DNA of 64,000 nt from assembly GCF_039355125.1 (NCBI RefSeq), contig NZ_CP134979.1, positions 347,117-411,116 of the forward strand. The letters are read 5' to 3'. Positions within the stretch are counted from its first letter, which is position 1, and the number at the start of each line of letters is the position of its first letter. A program made the position numbers and the translations under genes. This document shows, in pieces, positions 53,214 through 62,322 of the stretch. The stretch comes from Buchnera aphidicola (Takecallis taiwana). GTDB lineage: Bacteria; Pseudomonadota; Gammaproteobacteria; Enterobacterales; Enterobacteriaceae. The notes beneath the pieces were generated by a model that did not search any database, was not told the DNA's origin, and was given only the letters and a program-made list of their open reading frames with translations.

Positions 53214-54619
53214 AATTTTTTCAGTAATATACAAGTATATCGTTCTAATTCAAGTAACAGTTTATATGCTCTGTGATTTTTAGCATATTGATTGAATATA
53301 TATTTTAATTTTAAAAAATAATTATTTAAAAAATTTTTGGAAAATATCTTTAAACAATGTATTTTCCATTTTTTCATTTCTACTACATTTAAGAGATTTG
53401 GAAAATTTCGTGCTCGTAATCGAAAAAACATTGTTTGTAATTTATGGCTGAAATCCAATTGTATTTTATTCCAATAATTTATTTTAATACTATGTATTTT
53501 ATACATAGTATTTTTTTCTTTTTGAGAAAAAAATGCATCATATAATGTTAAATCTACATTATCAGTCATATGCTGATAAGTATAATTTTTCAAAAAAATT
53601 TCGAGTTTTTGGAATGACTGATATTTTTTATGTAAAATATGTATTTTTTTTAAATACACAGAAAAATTAATTGATAAAGTTAATAATCTAGTTTTAGTAA
53701 AAATATCCAATGGAATTAGTATTGGACATTTATTAATATTTAAAAAACTGATCCCCAAACTATATAATTTTTTCATACTAATTTTATTAATATGTGTGAC
53801 ATTTAAATAATGTATTAAAATGTCAATATCCATATATAAATCAAAAAATATTAAAGTATGACACTGTCCCCAATATATTGGAGCAATACAAGTTATATTT
53901 TTTCTTACGGAACCAAACGAATGAGAAATATAAATTAAAGGGGTATGATCTTGAATATTAATCAATTTTTTAATATTATTTTTTAATCTATATTTAAAAA
54001 AAAAATTAAATAATTCGGGTTTTTTATCTTTTATAAAACGCATTATGTCAATTGTAGCATATACGTCAGATAAAGCATCATGTGGATCATGATAAATATT
54101 ATTTACTTTTGTTAAATCTTCTAATTTAAAACTTACAAAACCTAATTTATTTTTCGGCCAAATAATATTATTTGGTGTTAAAATATAACATGCCCTTACA
54201 AGGCACATTACATCCCATCTAGAATTATTATTTTTCCAACTCCAAGAATAAGGATCTAAAAAATTACGATAAAAAATATTTCTTGTAATTTCATCATCAA
54301 ATTGAATATTATTATAACCTATAATACAAGTATTACTAACATTTAAGATACCAAATATCTTTTTAGAAAAAAAAAACTCATTTAATCCATTTTCTTTAGT
54401 ATATTGTGGTGTAATCCCAGTTAATAATACAGATTCAGGATCAGGTAAGTAATCATTAGGGGGATAACAATAAAAATGCTGTTTTGGCTCAATAATATTT
54501 AAATTAAAATCAGTTCTGATAGATGCAAATTGTGCTGGCTTGTCTAAAGCAGGATGTAAACCAAATGTTTCATAATCATAAAATAAAAAATTAAGTTTAC
54601 TATCTATTAAATTTTTCAC
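53204..54619 (-). CDS. sbcB: Exodeoxyribonuclease I
   Basis: 3'-5' single-strand DNA exonuclease, 471 residues (E. coli 475). DnaQ-like domain with catalytic Asp/Glu in YDYETFG, GYNNIQFDDE and HDPHDALSDVYAT; SH3-like and C-terminal domains follow (YRARNFP-like RLRARNFP, NVDLTLYDAFFS). The likely start is GTG at 54619, because no ATG exists before the first catalytic motif; no clear Shine-Dalgarno. It converges on mutY-yggX with a 10-base overlap. Confidence 0.94.
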   Translation of the reverse strand: MKNLIDSKLNFLFYDYETFGLHPALDKPAQFASIRTDFNLNIIEPKQHFYCYPPNDYLPDPESVLLTGITPQYTKENGLNEFFFSKKIFGILNVSNTCIIGYNNIQFDDEITRNIFYRNFLDPYSWSWKNNNSRWDVMCLVRACYILTPNNIIWPKNKLGFVSFKLEDLTKVNNIYHDPHDALSDVYATIDIMRFIKDKKPELFNFFFKYRLKNNIKKLINIQDHTPLIYISHSFGSVRKNITCIAPIYWGQCHTLIFFDLYMDIDILIHYLNVTHINKISMKKLYSLGISFLNINKCPILIPLDIFTKTRLLTLSINFSVYLKKIHILHKKYQSFQKLEIFLKNYTYQHMTDNVDLTLYDAFFSQKEKNTMYKIHSIKINYWNKIQLDFSHKLQTMFFRLRARNFPNLLNVVEMKKWKIHCLKIFSKNFLNNYFLKLKYIFNQYAKNHRAYKLLLELERYTCILLKKFYF

Positions 54620-54661
54620 AAAAAATTACACTATGTAAATATTTTTAAAAAATATATTTAT

Positions 54662-54734
54662 CTCCTCCGACTGGGCTCGAACCAGTGACATACGGATTAA
54701 CAGTCCGCCGTTCTACCAACTGAACTACAGAGGA
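54662..54734 (-). tRNA. tRNA-Asn (anticodon GUU)
   Basis: Cloverleaf on the minus strand: TCCTCTG pairs with CGGAGGA (one U-G), the anticodon loop CTGTTAA gives GUU, and the T-arm has GGTTCGAGCCC. The discriminator is G; CCA is not encoded. It diverges from tRNA-Ile2 and follows no gene closely. Confidence 0.96.
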
Positions 54735-54769
54735 TTATGTAATATATATATTACCATGTAAAAAAAATT

Positions 54770-54798
54770 TTGTCAAAAACTTTTAATTATACTATAAT
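54770..54798 (+). promoter_or_regulatory. Strong candidate sigma-70 promoter of tRNA-Ile2
   Basis: TTGTCA (54770-54775), a spacer of exactly 17 bases and a perfect TATAAT (54793-54798) lie 35 bases upstream of the tRNA. This is the best consensus promoter seen in the window and could also drive pyrE. Confidence 0.72.
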
Positions 54799-54833
54799 GA
54801 ATATAGTATTAAATCATAAAATATCATATTGCC

Positions 54834-54905
54834 GGCCCTTTAGCTCAGCGGTAGAGCACGCGACTCATAATCGCTTGGTCGCTGGTTCAAATCCAGCAAG
54901 GGCCA
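54834..54905 (+). tRNA. tRNA-Ile2 (anticodon CAU, lysidine type)
   Basis: Anticodon loop CTCATAA gives CAU, but the body matches E. coli tRNA-Ile2 (GGCC acceptor, GCGACTCATAATCGC arm, TTGGTCGCTGGTTCAAATCC), not elongator or initiator Met. It should be converted by TilS to lysidine-34 and read AUA, a frequent codon in this AT-rich genome. The D-loop is one base shorter than in E. coli. Automatic annotation may call it Met. CCA is not encoded. Confidence 0.9.
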
Positions 54906-54983
54906 ATATAAAATTAACAAATCAATATGTATAATTTATAGTTACTAATAATACAATATTTTAAAATAAGAGATAAACATCAT

Positions 54984-55649
54984 ATGTATCAAGAAAAAAT
55001 TATTCAATTTGCTTTAAAACGAAAAGCGTTACAATTTGGAAATTTTAAATTAAAATCTGGACGTTATAGTCCTTATTTTTTTAATTCAAACCGTTTTTAT
55101 AACGGATCGGATATCTTAGCACTTGGAGAAATGTATAGTGATGCTATAAAAAATACTAAAATAAATTTTGACGTTATATTTGGCTTAGCATATAAAGGTA
55201 TTCCAATAACAACAGCAATAGCAATAGTACTAAAGAAAAAATATAATTTTAACATACCTTATTTCTTTAATCGAAAAGAAAAAAAAACATATAGTGACTC
55301 AGGTAATATTATCGGAAAAACATATACTAACAAAAATATTATCATCATTGATGATGTCATAACATCAGGTATAACAATTCAACAATCTAATACAGTGATC
55401 AATTTTAAAAACAATAATAATAATATTGTAGGTATATTTGTACTATTTGATCGCCAAGAATGTTCTGTATCACATACAAATACCGCAAAAGATGAATTAA
55501 TACAGAAATATTGCTGCCCTATATTTTCTATTATTAATATTGTAAATATAATAAAATATCTAAAAAAAAATAATATTTATCAACAACATTTAAAAAAAAT
55601 GATTGAATATTATCAAAAATATGGATCATCCAATATTAACATTATATAA
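54984..55649 (+). CDS. pyrE: Orotate phosphoribosyltransferase
   Basis: Adds PRPP to orotate in pyrimidine synthesis, 221 residues (E. coli 213). FKLKSGRYSPYFFN, AYKGIPI, the flexible loop RKEKKTYSDSGN and the PRPP motif IIIDDVITSG are intact. It converges with dut with a 12-base gap, in which GGTGT/ACACC (55655-55670) forms a small hairpin reaching into the dut end. slmA and rph neighbours of E. coli are gone. Confidence 0.95.
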   Translation: MYQEKIIQFALKRKALQFGNFKLKSGRYSPYFFNSNRFYNGSDILALGEMYSDAIKNTKINFDVIFGLAYKGIPITTAIAIVLKKKYNFNIPYFFNRKEKKTYSDSGNIIGKTYTNKNIIIIDDVITSGITIQQSNTVINFKNNNNNIVGIFVLFDRQECSVSHTNTAKDELIQKYCCPIFSIINIVNIIKYLKKNNIYQQHLKKMIEYYQKYGSSNINII

Positions 55650-55661
55650 ATAATGGTGTTA

Positions 55662-56114
55662 TTATACACCAGAATGTCCAAAACCACTCTTATTTCTAAG
55701 AGTAGATGTAAACTTAGACACAAGATTAAAAACAGGTCTTATAATTGGTACAAAAAGTAATTGCGCAATTCTGTCACCTGGTTTAATATGGAATTTTTTT
55801 AAACTTCTATTCCATACCGAAATCATCAATTCACCTTGATAATCAGAATCAATTAATCCTATTGTATTGCCTAAAATAATGCCATGATTATGACCTAAAC
55901 CAGAACGGGGTAAAATTATTGCTGTAATTAAAGGATCACGAATAAAAATTGCGATACCAGATGGTAATAATATAACTTGATTAGGATTTACTGTTACTGT
56001 ACTACATATCATTGCTTGTAAATCTAAAGCACTAGATCCAGGTGTTTGATATTTCAGACATGAAACATCACATCCCAATTTTTTATCTAAAATCATTATA
56101 TCAATTGTACACAT
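55662..56114 (-). CDS. dut: dUTPase
   Basis: Hydrolyses dUTP to dUMP, keeping uracil out of DNA; trimeric, 150 residues (E. coli 151). Motifs in order: GSSALDLQA, PRSGLGHNHGI, GLIDSDYQGELM with the catalytic Asp, RIAQLLFVP and the C-terminal GFGHSG. Complete. It sits next to pyrE as in E. coli. Confidence 0.95.
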   Translation of the reverse strand: MCTIDIMILDKKLGCDVSCLKYQTPGSSALDLQAMICSTVTVNPNQVILLPSGIAIFIRDPLITAIILPRSGLGHNHGIILGNTIGLIDSDYQGELMISVWNRSLKKFHIKPGDRIAQLLFVPIIRPVFNLVSKFTSTLRNKSGFGHSGV

Positions 56115-56160
56115 AAAATATATTTCACTATAAATAAATTATTTTTATTAAAAAATTTAT

Positions 56161-56195
56161 ACATCTTTAAGATGTATTATTCAATAATACATCTT
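56161..56195 (-). terminator. Terminator after rplI with competing repeat arm
   Basis: AAGATGTATTAT (56169-56180) pairs perfectly with ATAATACATCTT (56184-56195), a 12-bp stem with a 3-base loop. ACATCTT at 56161-56167 could compete for the arm at 56169-56175. On the minus strand ATAAATTTTTT follows. It ends the rpsF-rpsR-rplI transcript 74 bases past rplI. Confidence 0.6.
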
Positions 56196-56269
56196 GTTGT
56201 TTAAATACCAATTTTATTAAAAAATCATATCAAAAACCGTACTAAATGTAATAAAATATACAAATATAA

Positions 56270-56719
56270 TTATTGAGAAATAATCCGTACTAATATATAA
56301 CATGAAACATGTGTATAGGGTTGAAAAATAATATAATATTTACCTGTTTTACGAATTACGTTATCTGCAATCATTAACTCGTGTTTCTCTACAGACACAC
56401 CTAATTCTGTAATTTCGTGTAATATTTCTTTTAATCCAATTGAACCAAATAACTTACCTGTTTCTCGCGATTTTGTAAATATAGTAATTGGACTAATTTT
56501 TTTTATTTGTAAAATTCGTAATTGTGCATTTTTTATATCAATTTTTTCTTTTAATTGAATTTCATGATTTTTAGATTGTAATTCTTTTATATTGTTAACA
56601 TTACAAAATACAGCCATACCATAAGGTACAAGGTAATTTCTAGCATAACCTGCTTTTACTGTAACAGTATTACCAAATTGCCCTAAACCTGGAATATCTT
56701 TTAATAAAATAATTTTCAT
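56270..56719 (-). CDS. rplI: 50S ribosomal protein L9
   Basis: From the ATG at 56719 (MKIILLKDIPGLG) it is 149 residues, the E. coli length; a longer frame upstream overlaps rpsR and is rejected. VKAGYARNYLVPYGMA is the N-domain signature; the long helix and C-terminal RNA-binding domain (KLFGSIGLKEI) follow. The last gene of rpsF-rpsR-rplI. Confidence 0.95.
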   Translation of the reverse strand: MKIILLKDIPGLGQFGNTVTVKAGYARNYLVPYGMAVFCNVNNIKELQSKNHEIQLKEKIDIKNAQLRILQIKKISPITIFTKSRETGKLFGSIGLKEILHEITELGVSVEKHELMIADNVIRKTGKYYIIFQPYTHVSCYILVRIISQ

Positions 56720-56744
56720 ATTCGTTTCTTTTGTATTGAAAAAA

Positions 56745-56972
56745 TTAACGATGTTGATCAGTATAAGCAATTAAAGCAAGATACCTAGCACATTTAATTG
56801 CTCGAGATAATTGTTTTTGATATTTTGAGCAAGTACCTGTAATACGACTTGGAACAATTTTGCTATTTTCAGTAATATAATGTTTTAATGTAACAATATC
56901 TTTATAATCTATTTGAATAACATTATCTGCTGTAAAACGACAAAACTTTCTTCTTCTAAAATATCGTACCAT
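56745..56972 (-). CDS. rpsR: 30S ribosomal protein S18
   Basis: Seventy-five residues as in E. coli. [36 protein letters not shown] and [13 protein letters not shown] are all conserved. It forms a heterodimer with S6, encoded just upstream. priB, which lies between rpsF and rpsR in E. coli, is absent from the 64-base gap. Confidence 0.96.
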   Translation of the reverse strand: MVRYFRRRKFCRFTADNVIQIDYKDIVTLKHYITENSKIVPSRITGTCSKYQKQLSRAIKCARYLALIAYTDQHR

Positions 56973-57036
56973 ACTTAATTTCCTTGTTTCTATTTAAAAA
57001 TATTATAAACATGCAATAATATAATAGATATAAAAA

Positions 57037-57381
57037 TTATTTTAATGCTGGTTTTTCATCTTTTAATTTTAACATAGGTGATATAACATCAATTTTACTT
57101 TTTAAATTTAAAATTAAATTTCGGATAACACAATCATCAAAACGACACTTTTCTTGCAATTTTTTAATAATATTTGGTGATAATTCAATATTCATTAAAA
57201 TATAATATGCTTTTCTTACTTTATTAATAGAATACGCAAGTTGACGTCTACCCCAATCCTCAAAACGATGAATTAAACCACTATTTTTCATAATAAATTT
57301 TTTATAGTCATGAATAATATTAATTAACTGTTCTGATGTTTGATCAGGATGTATCATAAGTACAATTTCATAATGACGCAT
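57037..57381 (-). CDS. rpsF: 30S ribosomal protein S6
   Basis: The ATG at 57381 gives 114 residues (MRHYEIVLMIHPDQ); a TTG three codons earlier is rejected. HRFEDWGRRQLAYSI and the YYILMNIELSP strand match. E. coli S6 has 135 residues; the acidic Glu-rich tail that is modified there by RimK is missing. First gene of its operon; the 204-base upstream gap shows no gene. Confidence 0.95.
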   Translation of the reverse strand: MRHYEIVLMIHPDQTSEQLINIIHDYKKFIMKNSGLIHRFEDWGRRQLAYSINKVRKAYYILMNIELSPNIIKKLQEKCRFDDCVIRNLILNLKSKIDVISPMLKLKDEKPALK

Positions 57382-57594
57382 AATATTCAAAAATCCTTAT
57401 AAATACTTGAATATATAAAGTAATATCTGTTATTACAATATAACATATACGTTAATTACTAATATATATATTAACAAAATTTATATAATTAATAAAATTC
57501 TTCATATATTATATATAATAGTATAATATCATATAAATCAAATAATATTCAAAAACATATATCTTAAAAAACATAATTTTTAAAATAATAATAT

Positions 57595-58908
57595 TTATAT
57601 ATATTCTATATTAAATGTATCACGTACTATAATTGTATCTAATCGATCCGGACCAGTAGAAATCATATCAATAGATACTCCATGCCCGATATAATGTTCG
57701 ATATAAGAAATATATTGTTGCGCCAAGAACGGTAATTGTGAAAATATAGTTATTCCCTTAATAGACTTATTCCAACCGGTTAAAATATGATAAACTGGCT
57801 TAAATTCATCCCAATTTAAACACGAAAATGGATTCTTAATAACTTGATCCGTATGCAAATTTTTATATGCAATACAAACTTTTATTTCTGATAATCCATC
57901 TAAAACATCTAATTTTGTCAAGCACAAAGAAGAAATTGAATTTAAAATCACCATTCTTTTAAGTAATACTAAATCTAACCAACCGGTTCTTCGTCTACGT
58001 CCAGTTGTAGAACCAAATTCTTTGCCGACCTTAACAAAATAATCATCTGTTAGATCCGTTAATTCGGTAGGAAAAGGCCCAGAACCTACTCGTGTACAAT
58101 ATGCTTTAACAATACCCAATATAAAATGTACTTGCTGTAAACGTGCACCAGATCCGGTGAAAATACCACCAATCGTACTATTAGAAGACGTAACATATGG
58201 AAATGTTCCATGATCTAAATCTAATAACGCACCTTGTGCACCTTCAAAGATAATTTTTTTATTCTCATATTCTGCTTTTTGTAATAATAATGCTATATCT
58301 TTCGTTCTGTTTTTAAAAACTTTTTTTGACAATAACAATTCTTCCAATATAGTATCATAATTAACTGGAGTAGATTTATAATAATGAACAAACTGAAAAT
58401 TATAATAATCAACAATACGTTTCAATTTTTCTCGTAAAACAGATTCTTTATATAAATCACGTACTTGTAAACCAAAACGTGATACCTTATCCTCATAAGC
58501 AGGTCCAATACCTTTTTTCGTCGTACCTATACATTGTGTATCCAATAAATGTTCTCTCAGAATATCCATTTTTATATGATATGATAAAATTAAGGGACAA
58601 TGATGTGATATGAACAAACGGCCATCCAATGAAATACCTAAACCAGATAACATATTGATCTCATCAATTAAACCTTGAGGTGAAATTACTACACCATTAC
58701 CTAATAAACAAATAACATGATTATGTAAAATACCTGATGGGACTAAATGTAAAATAATTTTTTTATTATTTACAACCAAAGTATGTCCAGCATTATGCCC
58801 GCCATGATATCGAACTACATAATTTGCTGTACGTGTTAGCACATCTACAATTTTACCCTTACCTTCATCGCCCCATTGCATACCTAATATAACAATATTT
58901 TGTTTCAT
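57595..58908 (-). CDS. purA: Adenylosuccinate synthetase
   Basis: Condenses IMP and aspartate with GTP in AMP synthesis. The ATG at 58908 has AAGG six bases upstream, giving 437 residues (E. coli 432). GMQWGDEGKGK with catalytic Asp, GGHNAGHT with catalytic His, GTTKKGIGPAYEDK, EGAQGALLDLDHGT, TTGRRRRTGWLD and TKLDVLDGL are intact. It follows trpG by 111 bases on the same strand. Confidence 0.96.
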   Translation of the reverse strand: MKQNIVILGMQWGDEGKGKIVDVLTRTANYVVRYHGGHNAGHTLVVNNKKIILHLVPSGILHNHVICLLGNGVVISPQGLIDEINMLSGLGISLDGRLFISHHCPLILSYHIKMDILREHLLDTQCIGTTKKGIGPAYEDKVSRFGLQVRDLYKESVLREKLKRIVDYYNFQFVHYYKSTPVNYDTILEELLLSKKVFKNRTKDIALLLQKAEYENKKIIFEGAQGALLDLDHGTFPYVTSSNSTIGGIFTGSGARLQQVHFILGIVKAYCTRVGSGPFPTELTDLTDDYFVKVGKEFGSTTGRRRRTGWLDLVLLKRMVILNSISSLCLTKLDVLDGLSEIKVCIAYKNLHTDQVIKNPFSCLNWDEFKPVYHILTGWNKSIKGITIFSQLPFLAQQYISYIEHYIGHGVSIDMISTGPDRLDTIIVRDTFNIEYI

Positions 58909-59019
58909 AAAATACCTTATCATACTTAATATAATAATTAAATAAATATAGTAAACATATCAATACATTTCTAAAAATAATAACTACAATAATATTTTAT
59001 TCATTATATTTTAAATAAA

Positions 59020-59604
59020 TCATGAATTTACTATCCAATTTAATGTATTATTTAATAATTTAGTACCGTATGTTGTTAAAATAGATTCCGGGTGAAATTG
59101 GAAACTGCACACTTTATCTTGATCGTTTCTCACTGCCATTACCATATCATTTAAAAAAGCATTAATAACTAAATTTTTTGGAATATTTTTACATACTAAA
59201 GAATGATATCGTGCTACTAAAAATGGATTAGGTAAATTAAAAAACATAGCTTTTTGATCATGATATATGTAAGATGTTTTACCGTGCACAATTAAACCTG
59301 AGTATTCTACAGTACCTCCATAATATTCTACAATAGCTTGATGGCCTAAACAAATACCAATAATGGGAATTTTGCCTATTATTACATGTAATAATTGTAA
59401 TATACATCCAGCATGTTTAGGTTTTCCCGGGCCAGGGGATAATAAAACAATAGGTTTTTTTAATTTAGATAAAGTTGATAAAATAATATTTAATGAAACA
59501 GTATTACGATAAATAATAACAGCATACCCGTTGACCCTTAACTGATCAACAATATTATATGTAAAAGAATCAAAATTATCTATTAACAGAATATCTTTAG
59601 ACAT
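59020..59604 (-). CDS. trpG: Anthranilate synthase glutaminase subunit TrpG
   Basis: Supplies ammonia from glutamine to TrpE. The ATG at 59604, one base after the trpE stop, gives 194 residues; a frame seven codons longer overlaps trpE. LLIDNFDSFTYN, LLSPGPGKP, the nucleophile Cys85 in GICLGHQAI and the His/Glu of FQFHPES are present. It is stand-alone, without the TrpD fusion found in E. coli. It is translationally coupled to trpE. Confidence 0.95.
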   Translation of the reverse strand: MSKDILLIDNFDSFTYNIVDQLRVNGYAVIIYRNTVSLNIILSTLSKLKKPIVLLSPGPGKPKHAGCILQLLHVIIGKIPIIGICLGHQAIVEYYGGTVEYSGLIVHGKTSYIYHDQKAMFFNLPNPFLVARYHSLVCKNIPKNLVINAFLNDMVMAVRNDQDKVCSFQFHPESILTTYGTKLLNNTLNWIVNS

Positions 59605-59605
59605 T

Positions 59606-61174
59606 CTACAATACATCCTTTTCATAATTTGATTGAATAATCGAATTTAATACAACTTGCGCTTTATTACGACTTTCATTAGTCTCATCTATAGGAATCG
59701 AATCTAAAACTATACCTGCTCCCGCCTGTATTACAGCAATATTATTTTCTACATATGCCGATCTAATAATAATACAGGTATCTAATATACCTGATGCTGT
59801 AAAATAACCAATAGCACCACCATAACTACCACGTTTTTTTTTTTCTACTTCATAAATTAATTGCATAGCGCGAATTTTTGGTGCTCCAGTCAATGTACCC
59901 ATATTCATACAAGCAGAATACGCATGCAATGCATCTAAATCGCCTTTTAGTGTACCAACAACCTTTGAAACTAAATGCATAACATGAGAATATCGATCAA
60001 CTTTTGTAAGTTGTGAAACATATCTAGTGCCTGGTACACAAATTTTTGCTAAATCATTTCTAGCTAAATCTACCAACATTAAATGTTCTGATAATTCTTT
60101 ATGATTAGTACGCATTTCTAATTCAATTCTACTATCAAGATCAAGATCAAAATTTCCAAATTCATCAAAACCTCTTGACCTAGTTCCCGCAATAGGATAA
60201 ATTTCAATCCTACGATTTATTGGATTATACTTCAATGCACTTTCAGGAGACGCGCCAAATAATGTAAAATCCATATCCTGCATAAAAAACATATACGGAC
60301 TAGGATTATTTAATTTTAATGCATGATATGCAGATAAAGGATATGGACATAATAATGAAAACTGTCTTGACGGAACTACTTGAAAAATTTCACCTTTTCG
60401 TATGTATACTTTCATTTTATTAACAATTTTTTGATATTCTAAATCACTAAAATTTATTTCAATTTTTGGATTAGGGATTTTATAATCGGGTATATTAATA
60501 GGTGTATTTTTTAATTTTTTACGAATATTAAGTAATCTACGAGTAATACGTTTTTGTTCACAAACATCAGAATTAAATATACTTCCATAAAGTATACTTT
60601 TTTGCTTTAAATGATCAATAGTTAATAATATTTCTGATAAATAAAAGCAAAAATCCGGGCATTTTTGCACACTATGTATTTCTGGTAATACTTCAAACGT
60701 ATTAACTAAATCATATGAAAATAATCCGCCAAAAAAAAATGAATCTAGATCTTTCTGATCTACTTGAATTGATTGCATAATAAATCGAAAAGTATCAAAT
60801 ACCGATAATGCACGTAATTTAATATCTTCATCTAAATCCAATGTATGACGCGTAAAAATTAACTTTAGTTGATTTTTATAAAAACTAATCTTTACCATTT
60901 TAGGAATAATGTTACAAAGATGATATAATATACTTGTACCATTTTTAGTTAAAGCATCAAGAATTACAACTTGATCGTAAGCAGTAATACGTACTGCTGC
61001 ATCAATAATCATCATGCTTTTTAATTGATATTTTTTGTTTATTTCTGCAGATTCCAACAATAAAGTCGATTTTTTATCACCACAAATTTCATAAAAAGTT
61101 GCTGCTGGATTACTTCTATAGGGAGCATCAATTTGAATATTTTTAAATTTACATTGTATATTATGCTGATTCAT
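59606..61174 (-). CDS. trpE: Anthranilate synthase component I TrpE
   Basis: Converts chorismate to anthranilate, committing carbon to tryptophan for the aphid host; 522 residues (E. coli 520). Catalytic blocks [54 protein letters not shown] and DTCIIIRSA are intact. The feedback-binding LLLES (38-42) is kept, so Trp inhibition is probably retained. trpG follows directly; other trp genes are not in the window. No leader peptide with tandem Trp codons occurs upstream. Confidence 0.96.
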   Translation of the reverse strand: MNQHNIQCKFKNIQIDAPYRSNPAATFYEICGDKKSTLLLESAEINKKYQLKSMMIIDAAVRITAYDQVVILDALTKNGTSILYHLCNIIPKMVKISFYKNQLKLIFTRHTLDLDEDIKLRALSVFDTFRFIMQSIQVDQKDLDSFFFGGLFSYDLVNTFEVLPEIHSVQKCPDFCFYLSEILLTIDHLKQKSILYGSIFNSDVCEQKRITRRLLNIRKKLKNTPINIPDYKIPNPKIEINFSDLEYQKIVNKMKVYIRKGEIFQVVPSRQFSLLCPYPLSAYHALKLNNPSPYMFFMQDMDFTLFGASPESALKYNPINRRIEIYPIAGTRSRGFDEFGNFDLDLDSRIELEMRTNHKELSEHLMLVDLARNDLAKICVPGTRYVSQLTKVDRYSHVMHLVSKVVGTLKGDLDALHAYSACMNMGTLTGAPKIRAMQLIYEVEKKKRGSYGGAIGYFTASGILDTCIIIRSAYVENNIAVIQAGAGIVLDSIPIDETNESRNKAQVVLNSIIQSNYEKDVL

Positions 61175-61198
61175 GTGTATACATCAATTTTATAATAA

Positions 61199-61225
61199 AT
61201 CGTATTTATTTGAATACTATGTCAA
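61199..61225 (-). promoter_or_regulatory. Candidate promoter of trpEG
   Basis: On the minus strand TTGACA (61220-61225, full consensus) and TACGAT (61199-61204) are 15 bases apart, 25 bases upstream of the trpE start. The -35 box begins inside the U-run of the miaA terminator. No Trp-rich leader or attenuator hairpins lie between it and trpE. Confidence 0.5.
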
Positions 61226-61255
61226 AAAATATTACATATTAACATAATGTAATAT
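61224..61255 (-). terminator. Intrinsic terminator after miaA
   Basis: On the minus strand ATATTACAT (61247-61255 complement) and ATGTAATAT (61229-61237 complement) form a 9-bp stem with a 9-base loop, followed immediately by five U. It lies about 100 bases past miaA and insulates trpEG from pgi-miaA transcription. Confidence 0.6.
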
Positions 61256-61358
61256 AAATAATATTTAAAATAAAATAATACACGAAAAAATAAACTATTT
61301 TTATAAAATTGTAATATTATTTTTAAAATAAGAAATATATAATTGTAAATATACATTG

Positions 61359-62306
61359 TTATAAATCATTATAATGATTTAAATATATTAAATTTAATAT
61401 TTTGAATCTTGATACATATAAATCATGATCAGATAAAATATGTAAATTATTCCAATTTTTTAACCACGTAATTTGTTTTTTTGAAAATTGATGTGTTGCA
61501 ATAATTGCACGATCAATCATATCACTATAACTAATTTTACTTAAGAAATATAACCACATATGACGATAACCAATACACTTTATCGCAGGTGATGTTATCT
61601 TTAAATCACCTCTATAAAATAATTTACGTACTTCATATTCTAAACCTTGATGTAACATATTATAAAAACGCTTCTTAATCTGAGCATATAAATATTTTCT
61701 TTTTGGTAGTAAAGCAAATTGTATTACTTTATATGGAAAACTATTAGATATTTTTTGTTTTAATATACTCATTTTATTACCGGTCATTAAATACACTTCT
61801 AACGCTCGTATGAGTCTATAAATATCATTTGGATGAATTATATTAGCAGAGTCAATATCTACTAACGATAAATATTCATGTAAAAAATTTTTACTACTAA
61901 TTTTATGATAATATAACAACCGATCTCGCAATTCTATATTCGCTGTAGGTAATACCGATATACCATGCAATAAAATATGATAATATAACATAGTTCCACC
62001 CACTAATAATGGAATTCTATTCATATAAAAAATTTCTTCAATAGCTTGCATAGCATCACGACGAAAATCAGAAACAGAATATAAATCACCCGGATCTACC
62101 AAATTAATTAACCGATGTGGATGTTGTAATAATTCTATACTACTTGGTTTAGCAGTTCCAATATCCATATTTTTATAAATTAAAGCTGAATCAACACTAA
62201 TTAATTCTATTGGAAGATATTTACGCAAACTCATAGCTAAAGTTGATTTACCAGATGCTGTGGGACCCATTAAAAAAATAACAAATTTTTTATTCAAATT
62301 ACTCAT
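61359..62306 (-). CDS. miaA: tRNA dimethylallyltransferase MiaA
   Basis: Adds the isopentenyl group to A37 of tRNAs reading UNN codons, 315 residues (E. coli 316). P-loop GPTASGKSTLA, the catalytic Asp in SVDSALIYKNMDIGTAKP, DLYSVSDFRRDA, GGTMLYY and the C-terminal TWLKN region are intact. tRNA-Ser(GGA) in this window reads UCN and is not its usual strong substrate set; other tRNAs are elsewhere. It follows pgi by 16 bases. Confidence 0.95.
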   Translation of the reverse strand: MSNLNKKFVIFLMGPTASGKSTLAMSLRKYLPIELISVDSALIYKNMDIGTAKPSSIELLQHPHRLINLVDPGDLYSVSDFRRDAMQAIEEIFYMNRIPLLVGGTMLYYHILLHGISVLPTANIELRDRLLYYHKISSKNFLHEYLSLVDIDSANIIHPNDIYRLIRALEVYLMTGNKMSILKQKISNSFPYKVIQFALLPKRKYLYAQIKKRFYNMLHQGLEYEVRKLFYRGDLKITSPAIKCIGYRHMWLYFLSKISYSDMIDRAIIATHQFSKKQITWLKNWNNLHILSDHDLYVSRFKILNLIYLNHYNDL

Positions 62307-62322
62307 TATATGTCAATATCAT

